From Roseomonas gilardii (GTDB taxonomy: Bacteria > Pseudomonadota > Alphaproteobacteria > Acetobacterales > Acetobacteraceae), in NCBI RefSeq assembly GCF_001941945.1, contig NZ_CP015583.1, positions 485,001-549,000 on the forward strand: a stretch of 64,000 nt of DNA, in the 5' to 3' direction. Below are positions 36,580-45,272 of the stretch, piece by piece. The notes under the pieces were generated by a model. It was not told the DNA's origin, did no database searches, and saw only the letters and a program-made list of their open reading frames with translations. The translations under genes were made by a program, and so were the position numbers. Numbering within the stretch: position 1 is the stretch's first letter; every line of letters starts with the position of its first letter.

Positions 36580-37853
36580 CGGCGGCTCCCCCGGAGAAAG
36601 GGCGGCCCGGAGGCGCGGCGGCGGTCGCGGTGGTCGGCGCCGGCCCCGCCGGGCTCTTCGCCGCGGAATGCCTGGCCAGGGCGGGCTGCGCTGTCACCGT
36701 CTTCGACCGCATGCCGTCCCCCGCCCGCAAGCTGCTGATCGCCGGGCGCGGCGGCCTGAACCTGACCCATAGCGAGCCGCTGGAGGCCTTTCTTCCCCGC
36801 TATGGCACGGCCCGCGACTGGCTGGAGCCCGCCATCCGGGCTTTCCCGCCCGAGGCGCTGCGCCGCTGGTGCGAGGAACTGGGGCAGCCCACCTTCACCG
36901 GCAGCAGCGGCCGCGTCTTTCCCACCGCCTTCAAGGCGGCTCCGCTGCTGCGCGCCTGGCTGCGCCGCCTGGATGCCCTGGGCGTGCGCCTGCGCCCACG
37001 GCACCGCTGGACCGGCTGGGACGGGCAGGGGAGGCTGCTCTTCGGGCCCGAGGGGGCGGAGGCCTTCGCGTGGCGGACCGATGCCGTACTTCTGGCCCTG
37101 GGAGGCGCTTCCTGGCCGCGCCTGGGCTCGGACGCCGCCTGGGTGCCGGTTCTGCGGGAGGCCGGGATCGCCGTCTCGCCGCTCCGTCCCGCCAATGCCG
37201 GCTTCACCCTCGACTGGTCGCCCCTGTTCCGCGAACGCGCGGCCGGCGAACCGCTGAAACGCGTCGCCCTGCATTTCGGGGGCCACACGGTCCGGGGCGA
37301 GGCGGTCGTGACGGCCGAGGGGCTGGAAGGCGGGGTGTTCTACGCCCTTTCCGCCCCGTTGCGCGAAGCCATCGCCCGCCGGGGAGAGGCGGTGCCGCAG
37401 CTCGATCTCCGCCCGGACCTTCCGGCGGAGGAGGTGCTGCGGCGTCTTTCCGCGCCCCGTCGCGGGCAATCCCTCTCCAACTTCCTGCGCAAGACCCTGG
37501 CCCTGCCACCCGTGGCCATCGGCCTGTTGCGGGAGGTGGCGCGAGGCGCGCCGGACAGCCTGTCGGACCCCGCGCGGCTGGCATCGCTGGTCAAGGCGCT
37601 GCCGCTGCGGCTGACCGGGATCAGGCCGATCGAGCGCGCCATCTCCTCGGCCGGCGGCATCGCCAGGGAGGAAGTCGAGGAAGGCTTCATGCTCCGCCGC
37701 CGCCCCGGCGTCTTCGTCGCGGGCGAGATGCTGGACTGGGAGGCGCCGACCGGCGGCTATCTGCTGCAGGCCTGTTTCAGCACCGGCCGCGCGGCGGCGG
37801 AGGGGATGCTGCAATGGCTGGACGTGCCGGAAGTGCCCCCGCCGGCACACTGA
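36576..37853 (+). CDS. TIGR03862-type NAD(P)/FAD flavoprotein (HI0933-like)
   Basis: A 425-residue flavoprotein with the Rossmann motif VAVVGAGPAGLFAAECLARA, then SPARKLLIAGRGGLNLTHSE and VLLALGGASWPRLGSDAAWV, the marks of the HI0933-like (BaiN) oxidoreductases, and a C-terminal ISSAGGIAREEVEEGF and GVFVAGEMLDWEAPTGGYLL that closes the FAD site. The GTG at 36576 overlaps the peptidase stop by 4 bp. The physiological substrate is unknown. Confidence 0.87.
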   Translation: MTAAPPEKGRPGGAAAVAVVGAGPAGLFAAECLARAGCAVTVFDRMPSPARKLLIAGRGGLNLTHSEPLEAFLPRYGTARDWLEPAIRAFPPEALRRWCEELGQPTFTGSSGRVFPTAFKAAPLLRAWLRRLDALGVRLRPRHRWTGWDGQGRLLFGPEGAEAFAWRTDAVLLALGGASWPRLGSDAAWVPVLREAGIAVSPLRPANAGFTLDWSPLFRERAAGEPLKRVALHFGGHTVRGEAVVTAEGLEGGVFYALSAPLREAIARRGEAVPQLDLRPDLPAEEVLRRLSAPRRGQSLSNFLRKTLALPPVAIGLLREVARGAPDSLSDPARLASLVKALPLRLTGIRPIERAISSAGGIAREEVEEGFMLRRRPGVFVAGEMLDWEAPTGGYLLQACFSTGRAAAEGMLQWLDVPEVPPPAH

Positions 37854-37954
37854 GACCGCCGGCAGCCAGCCCCCGTCGATTCCCGCGCCTCCGCAGGAAA
37901 CCCATCCGCCATGCCGGCGCTCAAGGTTTCACAACGTTTCCGGAGACACTCGAA

Positions 37955-38212
37955 GTGGGCATCATCTGGACCATCATCATCGGCTTCATCGTGGGCCTGA
38001 TCGCCAAGTTCCTGATGCCTGGGCGTGACCCTGGCGGCTTCATCATCACCACGATCCTGGGCATCATCGGTGCCGTGGTGGCCACTTATCTCGGCCAGGC
38101 CGTCGGCTGGTACGGACCAGGACAGGGGGCCGGCTTCATCGCCTCCATCGTCGGCGCCGTCATCGTCCTCTTTATCTACCGCATGGTGGCCCGGCGTTCG
38201 AACTCCGTCTGA
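37955..38212 (+). CDS. GlsB/YeaQ/YmgE-family small membrane protein
   Basis: An 85-residue protein with three hydrophobic segments (IIWTIIIGFIVGLIAKFLMP, then FIITTILGIIGAVVATYLG and GFIASIVGAVIVLFIYRMV). This glycine-rich family is linked to general stress response in Proteobacteria. A GTG at 37955 follows GGAG about 9 bp upstream. It is transcribed alone and ends in a strong terminator. Confidence 0.88.
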   Translation: MGIIWTIIIGFIVGLIAKFLMPGRDPGGFIITTILGIIGAVVATYLGQAVGWYGPGQGAGFIASIVGAVIVLFIYRMVARRSNSV

Positions 38213-38253
38213 GGGAATAGCCCCTCGGGCGCATCGATCCGCGCGTCATGAAG

Positions 38254-38284
38254 GAACCGGAGCCGGCCCTGCCGGCTCCGGTTC
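38254..38284 (+). terminator. Rho-independent terminator after the YeaQ-like gene
   Basis: A 14-bp perfect stem (38254-38267 with 38271-38284), loop CCT, followed by TGTTTC. Confidence 0.85.
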
Positions 38285-38398
38285 TGTTTCCGGCCCGGCT
38301 CCCGGGGTGGAGAGCCTCCATGAGGTCCCGCCATCCGGTCGCCCTTCACGCATCCGGCGATATCCGCGATGCTCCCCTTCTCAAGGGGAGGAAGAACG

Positions 38399-39568
38399 AT
38401 GCTGGTTTCCCTGGTCACACCCCGGTTGATCCTCCTGGGCGGCGGCGCGGTGGCTCAGGTCGCCGAAGTGCTGGCGCAGTTCGGGCTATCCCGCCCTCTG
38501 GTGGTGACCGATCCCTGGATGGTCTCTTCCGGCATGGTGGAACGCTGCCTGGAGCCGCTGCGCCAGGCCGGTCTCCACCCGTCCGTCTTCTCCGACACCG
38601 TGCCCGACCCCACCGATACGGTGGTGGCCGCCGGCGTGGAGTGCCTGCGCGGTGCCCGGCATGACTGCCTGATCGGCTTCGGTGGCGGCAGCCCGATGGA
38701 CACCGCCAAGGCCATGGCCATCCAGGCCGCGCTGGAACCCGGCGTCCATATCCGCAGCGTGAAGTTCCCCGCCCGGGCGGATCGCGGGGCCATGCCGGTG
38801 ATCTGCATCCCCACCACCGCCGGCACCGGCAGCGAGGCCACCCGCTTCACCATCGTCACCGACACGGAACGCGACGAGAAGATGCTGATCGCCGGCCTGG
38901 GCGCCCTGCCGCTGGCCGCCATCGTGGACCACGAGCTGAGCTGGACCGTCCCGCCCCGGATCACCGCCGATACCGGCGTGGACAGCCTGACCCATGCGCT
39001 GGAGGCCTTCGTGTCCCGCCGGGCCAACCCCTTCTCCGACGACTATGCCCGCCAGGCCATGCGCCTCATCGCGCCCAACCTGCGGGCCGTCTATGCCCGG
39101 CCGGACGACGTCGCGGCGCGGGAGGCCATGATGCGGGGCGCCCTGCTGGCGGGGATCGCCTTTTCCAACGCCTCGGTCGCCCTGGTGCATGGCATGTCCC
39201 GCCCTCTGGGCGCGCATTTCCATGTGCCGCACGGACTGTCCAACGCCATGCTGCTGCCCGCCGTGACCGCCTACAGCCTGCCGGGCGCCCTGCCGCGCTA
39301 TGCGGAGGCGGCGCGGATCATGGGCGTGGCGGGGCCGGAGGAGGGCGACCAGGCGGCAGCGGCCCGGCTCGTCGAGGCCCTGCGCGCGCTGAACCGTGAC
39401 CTCGCCGTGCCGTCCCCCGCCGCCTGGGGGATCGAGGAGCAGCGCTGGAACACGCTCCTGCCCCTGATGGCGGAACAGGCCCTGGCCTCCGGCAGCCCCG
39501 GCAACAACCCGCGCGTGCCGGAGAAGGAGGAGATCATCGGGCTGTACCGGGAGGTGTATGGAGACTGA
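38399..39568 (+). CDS. Iron-containing alcohol dehydrogenase
   Basis: A 389-residue group III (Fe-type) dehydrogenase. The NAD-binding domain shows LIGFGGGSPMDTAKAMAIQA, and PVICIPTTAGTGSEATRFTI follows; metal ligands lie in TADTGVDSLTHALEAF, VALVHGMSRPLGAHFHVPHG and nearby. Start ATG 38399 follows GGGGAGGAAG. Substrate could be butanol, lactaldehyde or a 1,2-diol; the protein cannot be assigned further. It stands alone between the YeaQ-like terminator and a 229-bp gap with no gene. Confidence 0.9.
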   Translation: MLVSLVTPRLILLGGGAVAQVAEVLAQFGLSRPLVVTDPWMVSSGMVERCLEPLRQAGLHPSVFSDTVPDPTDTVVAAGVECLRGARHDCLIGFGGGSPMDTAKAMAIQAALEPGVHIRSVKFPARADRGAMPVICIPTTAGTGSEATRFTIVTDTERDEKMLIAGLGALPLAAIVDHELSWTVPPRITADTGVDSLTHALEAFVSRRANPFSDDYARQAMRLIAPNLRAVYARPDDVAAREAMMRGALLAGIAFSNASVALVHGMSRPLGAHFHVPHGLSNAMLLPAVTAYSLPGALPRYAEAARIMGVAGPEEGDQAAAARLVEALRALNRDLAVPSPAAWGIEEQRWNTLLPLMAEQALASGSPGNNPRVPEKEEIIGLYREVYGD

Positions 39569-39797
39569 CGGACATCGTCTGCACGCATCGCGCGACACGG
39601 ATGTGTCTCCGCAGCCGGGGCGCGATGGCGGCCCGGCGGACATCCTGGCCGCCCCCCCAATCTCCGGCGGGGAGGGATGACAACCTCGTTTCGGGCTGGC
39701 ACACCTGTCGCGACATCATCGTCGGGCGCGGTTCGCGATCTTCCCGGACCTGTCCTGGTCGCGCTTTCCGCCGGCTCCGCAAGGCGGCGATCCACAC

Positions 39798-41510
39798 ATG
39801 GGATCTCGGATGGATTTGATTTCCTACGCGCAGAACCAGGAAGACGTCATGCTCTGGCGGGCCCTGCAGCGTGTCGAGAACGGCTTCTACATCGATGTGG
39901 GCGCGGCACATCCGGAAGATCTGTCCGTGACGCGGCTGTTCTATGACCACGGATGGTCGGGCATCAATCTCGAGCCGAACAATGCCTACTTCGCCGAGCT
40001 CCAGGCCCATCGCGGACGGGACATCAACCTCCCGGTCTGCGCGACGGCCGAACCGGGGGAACGTGTTTTCCACGAGATCCCGGGGACGGGTCTTTCCACC
40101 CTTGATACGTCGGTGGCGGAAGAACACGCCCGCAAGGGCTGGGAGCTGAAGGAACGCCGTGTGCCCGGCCTGACGCTGGCGCAGATCTGCGAACAGTACA
40201 GGCCCGACGGCCCGATCCACTTCCTGAAGATCGATGTCGAGGGCGGCGAGGCGGAAGTTCTGCAGGGGGCGGATTTCAGCCGCTTCCGGCCCTGGATCCT
40301 GCTGATCGAGGCCACGCGCCCGCTTTCACAGGAACCGGATCACGCCGTCTGGGAGAACGGATTGCTGGCGCAAGGCTATCGCTTCGCCTGGTTCGATGGC
40401 CTCAACCGCTTCTATGTGGCGGATGAACGGGCTGCGGCGCTGCTGCCGTATTTCACGGTCCAGCCCAATGTCTTCGACGGCTTCCTTCGGGCTGCGGACC
40501 TGCTGCAGCGGCACCGGGATTCGGAAACCTACGCGGCCAACGAGCGGGAAGCCCGGCTGCGGGCCGAGGCGGATCGCGACCGCGTGGAACAAGCGCGCCA
40601 GAAGGCCGAGGCGGACCGCGACCACGCGGAACAGGCGCGCCAGAAGGCCGAGGCGGATCGTGACCAAGCGGAACAGGCGCGCCGGAAGGCCGAAGCGGAT
40701 CGCGATCGCGCGGAGATGGCAAGCCAGAAGGCCGAGGAAGCCCATGCCCTTCTGCTGACGGCGCACAAGGCGGCCCTGTCCAGCCTAGAGGAAGCGGGGA
40801 CGCGCCGGGGCGAAGCGGAACAGCGGGCCTTGTCGCTGCGGGAGAAGATGGCAGGGCTGGAAGAGGCGCTGCGGGACGCGGGGGCGCGCGCCCGTCAGAT
40901 GGAGCAGAAAGCTGCTGCGGCCGGCGAGCGCGAAAGGAAGGCGCATGCCGAGTACATGGTCCTCCGGGAAACCCTGATCGCGCAGACGGCGTCGGCCGCC
41001 GAAGGGACCGGCATCCGCATCGGTCAGGCGCTGGAACATGCGGATGCCGCCCATCGCCGCCTTTCGGAGGTGATGGAGGAGCGCGCGCAACTGGAGGCCC
41101 GCCTGCAGGAGGCCGAGCATCGCTATGTCGCGGCGGAAGTGATGAACCGGGCCTATCACACCAGCACGTCCTGGCGCCTCACGCGTCCCTTGCGTGGCGT
41201 GATCTATCTGCTGCGCCGCCAGATCGGCCTGAAGGATGTCGGCCTCTACGCCTCGCGCCGCGTGCTGCCCAAGCTTCGCGGAGTCCATGCCGGCGACGAT
41301 GCGAAGCAGGTGCAGGGCATCACCGAAATGCCGGCGCCGGACGAGACGCCCGCTCTCGCGCTTCCTTTGCCGGAGGTGCCTTCGCCGGCGGAGGCGATGC
41401 CGGCGAGGGAGCAGGATCTTTCCCTGCGCGGGCAGTATGTGCGGCGATTGCTCTCGCATCGCCTTTCCTCGGATGCCCGGCAGGGCCATCCCATCATGCC
41501 TGCTGGCTGA
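39798..41510 (+). CDS. FkbM-family methyltransferase with long coiled coil
   Basis: A 570-residue protein. Residues about 5-215 form an FkbM O-methyltransferase (ISYAQNQEDVMLWRALQ, GFYIDVGAAHPEDLSVTRLF, INLEPNNAYFAEL, IHFLKIDVEGGEAEVLQGAD, which hold the SAM site). Residues about 235-445 are a charged coiled coil that includes four 14-residue repeats, and the tail (about 460-570) is basic then proline/acid-rich. FkbM enzymes methylate sugars in surface glycans. The next gene is a large glycosyltransferase (start 16 bp downstream), so a glycan assembly unit is likely. Confidence 0.88.
   Translation: MGSRMDLISYAQNQEDVMLWRALQRVENGFYIDVGAAHPEDLSVTRLFYDHGWSGINLEPNNAYFAELQAHRGRDINLPVCATAEPGERVFHEIPGTGLSTLDTSVAEEHARKGWELKERRVPGLTLAQICEQYRPDGPIHFLKIDVEGGEAEVLQGADFSRFRPWILLIEATRPLSQEPDHAVWENGLLAQGYRFAWFDGLNRFYVADERAAALLPYFTVQPNVFDGFLRAADLLQRHRDSETYAANEREARLRAEADRDRVEQARQKAEADRDHAEQARQKAEADRDQAEQARRKAEADRDRAEMASQKAEEAHALLLTAHKAALSSLEEAGTRRGEAEQRALSLREKMAGLEEALRDAGARARQMEQKAAAAGERERKAHAEYMVLRETLIAQTASAAEGTGIRIGQALEHADAAHRRLSEVMEERAQLEARLQEAEHRYVAAEVMNRAYHTSTSWRLTRPLRGVIYLLRRQIGLKDVGLYASRRVLPKLRGVHAGDDAKQVQGITEMPAPDETPALALPLPEVPSPAEAMPAREQDLSLRGQYVRRLLSHRLSSDARQGHPIMPAG
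40566..40733 (+). repeat. Four tandem 42-bp repeats inside the FkbM coiled coil
   Basis: Four in-frame units of 14 residues with consensus E-A-D-R-D-x-x-E-Q-A-R-x-K-A. Copies differ at several codons. They encode a continuous charged helix. Confidence 0.88.
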
Positions 41511-41525
41511 GACAGGAAGACAGAG

Positions 41526-44500
41526 TTGCGACTGGTCATCGATCTGCAGGGCGCGCAGGGAAGCAACGCCAAGCGCGGCATCGGGCGCTACTCGCGCGAG
41601 CTTGCCCTGGCGATGGTGCGTGCCCCTCGTCAGCACGACGTCGTCGTGGCGCTGAACGGCACGATGCTGGAAACCGCCGAGGATCTTTCGGCGCGCTTCT
41701 CGGCCCTTCTTCCTCCCTCCCATCTCCGCTCCTGGTTCTCCACCCCCAGCTCGGCCGGACCTTATGCGGCACAGGCCGCGCGGGTCGTGCGGGCCCAGTT
41801 CCTGGCCTCCCTGCAACCCGACATCGTCCATGTCTCGAGCATCTTCGAGGGGCTGGGCGACGGGGCCGTCACCTTCTCGCCGCCCGGCCTCGAAAGGCTG
41901 CCGCTGGTCGGCACCTGCTACGACCTGATCCCCCTGATCCGGCACAAGGAGTATCTGGAGGGACAGGGCGTCCTGGCGCCGCACAGGCGCTGGTACTATG
42001 CGGGGCTGCACGAGATGTTCCTGGCCGAGGGCCTCCTTGCCATCTCGGAATCGAGCCGCCAGGAAGCCATCACCCATCTGGGCTTCGATGCCGGGAAGGT
42101 GTCCAACATCCAGGCGGGAATCGGCCCGGCCTTCCGCCCGCCGGAAACGGATGAGGCCGCGGCCGCGGCGCGGCTGGCGCGCTACGGCGTGCAGGCCCCC
42201 TATATCCTCTTCGTCGGCGCCGGTGACCCGCGCAAGAACGAGCAGGGCTTCATCGAGGCCTATGCCCGTCTGCCCGCGGAACTGCGCGCGCTGCATCAAC
42301 TGGTCCTCGTCGGGCATGTCGACGAGGAGCGCCTTCGCCAGCTCCTGGCGGATGCCGGCACCTCGCCGGAGAAGCTGCGCATCGTCCCCTTCGTCCAGGA
42401 GGATGACCTGCCCGTGCTGTACGGGAACTGCGCGGTCTTCGTCTTCCCTTCGCTGCACGAGGGTTTCGGCCTGCCCGCCGCGGAGGCCATGGCCTGCGGC
42501 GCCCCGGTCATCGCGAGCAACACGAGCAGCCTGCCGGAAGTGGTGGGCCTGGACGAGGCGCTGTTCGATCCGGCCCGGCCGGCGGAGATCGCCGAGCGCA
42601 TGGCCCGGGTCCTGCGGGAGCCGGAGTTGCGGCAGCGCCTGTCGGCGCACGGCCTGCAGCAGGCGCGCCGCTTCACCTGGGAGGCCTGTGCCGAGCGTGC
42701 CTGGGATGCGCTGGAGCAGATCCAGGATCGCCGCGTCAGGCAGGGCCACGGGCGCGTCACCGCGCTTCAGCCGCTGCCCTCGATGGCTTTCGTCTCACCG
42801 CTGCCGCCGCAGGAAAGCGGCATCGCGGATTACAGTCGGAGCCTCCTGCCCGCGCTGTCGCGCCACTACGACATCACCCTGGTGAGCGAGCCGGGGCAGA
42901 CCGACGATCCGTGGCTGGAAGCGGCCTTCCCGCAACTGGACGCGCAGCGTTTCCTGCAGCGGGACCAGGGCTTCGACCGCGTCCTGTACCAGGCCGGCTG
43001 CTCGGACTTCCACACCTTCCAGTATCGCGACCTCCTGCCCGTCCATCCCGGCGTCACCGTCCTGCACGACGCCTTCCTGTCGAATCTCTGGAACTGGCTG
43101 GCGCATCACCAGGGAAGGCCCGGCGACTTCCTGGCCCACCTCTACCATTCCCATGGCTATCCCGCGCTTCACTACGAGGCCCGGCACGGGCGCGACGAGG
43201 CGGTGAGGCAGTATCCCTGCTGCCTGAACGTGCTGGACCAGTCGCTTTCCCTCATCCAGCACTCCGAGTACGGCCGCACGATCCTGGCCATGCATTTCGG
43301 CGCCGGCGTGCGGGACAGGATCAGGATCATCCCCCATCTGGCGCATGCCCGTGTCCGCCCGGAGCGGGAGGCCGCCCGCAAGGCCCTCGGCATCGGCCCG
43401 GGGGAGTTCCTGGTCTGCAGCTTCGGCATCGTCTCGCCCGCCAAGATGCCGGGGCGGGTCCTGGAGGCCTGGCGCTCCGTCGCCGGCGGGAACGGACGCC
43501 TCGTCTTCGTCGGCACGCTGGCAGGTGAGCCGGAGGGGTTCGCGTTGCGGAACGGCGAGCGGGAGGGCGATGTCACGGTCACCGGCCGCGTCGGGCAGGA
43601 GGAATACGACCAGTGGCTGGCGGCGGCGGACATGGCCATCCAGCTTCGCCGGGATTCGCGCGGGGAGACCTCCGGCGCGATCACCGACTGCCTGTGCTTT
43701 GGGGTGCCGCTGATCGTGAACCGGCATGGCACGGCGACGGAATTGCCCGATGACTGTGTCTGGAAGCTGCCGGAGCAGTTCTCCACCGAGGCGCTGGGCG
43801 AGGCGATCGGGCTGTTGCGCGACGATGCGGAACGGCGCCACGCCCTGGCCCGGGCCGGCAAGGCCTATACCGAGCAGCGGCTTCGCCCGGCCCGGATCGC
43901 GCAGGAATACCATGCCGCGATCGAGGCGAGCTATGCGAAGCAGCAACTGCCCTCGCTGGCCGGAGCATCGCTTGGCCTTGCCCGCCTGCGCGCCGCGCCA
44001 TGGCCCGGGGAGGAGGAACTTTCCGCGGTATCGCAGAGCCTGGAGGCCAGCTTCCGCCCCGCGGCGCCGCGGCGGCGTCTTCTGGTCGATATGTCGGAGA
44101 TGGCGCGGTTCGATGCACGCTCCGGCATCCAGCGCGTGGTGCGAGAGGTGAGCAACCGCCTCCTGGCCTCGTCCGGCAACTACGGGCGGGTGGAGGCCGT
44201 GCGCTTCGATGGCGGCGGCCTGCGCCATGCCCATGAGGCCGCCACGCGGGTCCTGGGCACCCCGCCGCTCCCCCTGGCCGAGGCGCTGCTGGACATGGGC
44301 GAAGGCGACACGCTCCTCTGCATCGACCTCAACCCGAAGATGACCGAGGCGGAGTTCACCGACCTGCGGCGGCGCAAGCTGGCGGGCCTGCGGCTCGTGC
44401 TGGTGGTCTATGACCTCCTGCCCATGCTGCGCCCGGACTGCTTCCCCGCCGGGATCGTGGAGGTCAGCGCCTGGTACGAGAGGATGCTGTCCATGGCCGA

Positions 44501-45257
44501 CCACGCCATCTGCATCTCGCGCGCCGTGGCGGACGAGCTCTGCGATTGGCTGGACACGGCGGAGATGGTCCGGGACCGGCCGCTGCCGGTCGACTATTTC
44601 CATCTGGCCGGCGACTTCAAGGGCGAGGCCGCGACGGGCGAGCCGCCGGGCTCGGTCCTGGCGGCCATGTCCTGCACCGCCCGCCGCCCGACATTCCTGA
44701 TGACCGGCACGCTGGAGCCGCGGAAGGGCTACAGGCAGGCCGTCGCCGCCTTCGAGCAGCTCTGGGCCGAGGGGGTGGATGTCGGCCTCCTGATCGTCGG
44801 CAAGGAGGGCTGGCAGATGTCGGATCTCGCCGAGCACCTGCGCACCCACCCCTATCTCGGCGGCAGGCTGCACTGGCTGGAAGGGGTTCGCGACGTCGAT
44901 CTGCGGCGGCTCTACGGCATGAGCCATTGCCTGCTGATGGCGTCGGAAGGAGAGGGCTTCGGCCTGCCGCTCGTCGAGGCGGCGCAGACCAGCCTGCCGA
45001 TCCTGGCACGCGACCTGCCAGTCTTCCAGGAGGTGGCGGGCGAGAACGCGATGTACTTCTCGGGTCTCCGGCCGGAGGACCTGGCCGCCGCCCTGGGACG
45101 CTGGCTGGAGGCCCGGGAGAAGGATGAGGTCCCGTCCTCGGCCCGGATCAGGACCCAGGACTGGGACGGGACCGTCCGGCAATTGCTGGACCGCCTCGAT
45201 GCGAAGCAGCCCTATCGCCTTTGGGCGAAGGGCGCGGCTCCGGCCGGCCCCGCCTGA
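41526..45257 (+). CDS. Triple-domain GT4-type glycosyltransferase
   Basis: A 1243-residue protein containing three glycosyltransferase modules in tandem: about residues 1-405 (HEGFGLPAAEAMACGAPVIA), 417-805 (SRGETSGAITDCLCFGVPLI, weaker E-x7-E) and 848-1240 (EGEGFGLPLVEAAQTSLPIL). Each has a Rossmann pair and the GT4 donor-binding loop. The start is TTG at 41526, preceded by AGGA at 8-bp spacing, giving the normal N-terminus RLVIDLQGAQG. The chain could add two or three sugars in succession to one acceptor, such as an O-antigen, exopolysaccharide or flagellar glycan. It is downstream of the FkbM gene on the same strand. Confidence 0.9.
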   Translation: MRLVIDLQGAQGSNAKRGIGRYSRELALAMVRAPRQHDVVVALNGTMLETAEDLSARFSALLPPSHLRSWFSTPSSAGPYAAQAARVVRAQFLASLQPDIVHVSSIFEGLGDGAVTFSPPGLERLPLVGTCYDLIPLIRHKEYLEGQGVLAPHRRWYYAGLHEMFLAEGLLAISESSRQEAITHLGFDAGKVSNIQAGIGPAFRPPETDEAAAAARLARYGVQAPYILFVGAGDPRKNEQGFIEAYARLPAELRALHQLVLVGHVDEERLRQLLADAGTSPEKLRIVPFVQEDDLPVLYGNCAVFVFPSLHEGFGLPAAEAMACGAPVIASNTSSLPEVVGLDEALFDPARPAEIAERMARVLREPELRQRLSAHGLQQARRFTWEACAERAWDALEQIQDRRVRQGHGRVTALQPLPSMAFVSPLPPQESGIADYSRSLLPALSRHYDITLVSEPGQTDDPWLEAAFPQLDAQRFLQRDQGFDRVLYQAGCSDFHTFQYRDLLPVHPGVTVLHDAFLSNLWNWLAHHQGRPGDFLAHLYHSHGYPALHYEARHGRDEAVRQYPCCLNVLDQSLSLIQHSEYGRTILAMHFGAGVRDRIRIIPHLAHARVRPEREAARKALGIGPGEFLVCSFGIVSPAKMPGRVLEAWRSVAGGNGRLVFVGTLAGEPEGFALRNGEREGDVTVTGRVGQEEYDQWLAAADMAIQLRRDSRGETSGAITDCLCFGVPLIVNRHGTATELPDDCVWKLPEQFSTEALGEAIGLLRDDAERRHALARAGKAYTEQRLRPARIAQEYHAAIEASYAKQQLPSLAGASLGLARLRAAPWPGEEELSAVSQSLEASFRPAAPRRRLLVDMSEMARFDARSGIQRVVREVSNRLLASSGNYGRVEAVRFDGGGLRHAHEAATRVLGTPPLPLAEALLDMGEGDTLLCIDLNPKMTEAEFTDLRRRKLAGLRLVLVVYDLLPMLRPDCFPAGIVEVSAWYERMLSMADHAICISRAVADELCDWLDTAEMVRDRPLPVDYFHLAGDFKGEAATGEPPGSVLAAMSCTARRPTFLMTGTLEPRKGYRQAVAAFEQLWAEGVDVGLLIVGKEGWQMSDLAEHLRTHPYLGGRLHWLEGVRDVDLRRLYGMSHCLLMASEGEGFGLPLVEAAQTSLPILARDLPVFQEVAGENAMYFSGLRPEDLAAALGRWLEAREKDEVPSSARIRTQDWDGTVRQLLDRLDAKQPYRLWAKGAAPAGPA

Positions 45258-45272
45258 AATCGGGGCGGGGGG

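Noticed and set aside
40566-40733. Regular 42-bp repeats that might suggest a CRISPR array or VNTR
   Set aside because: There are no spacers; the units are in frame and encode a coiled coil. No CRISPR array was seen anywhere in the window.
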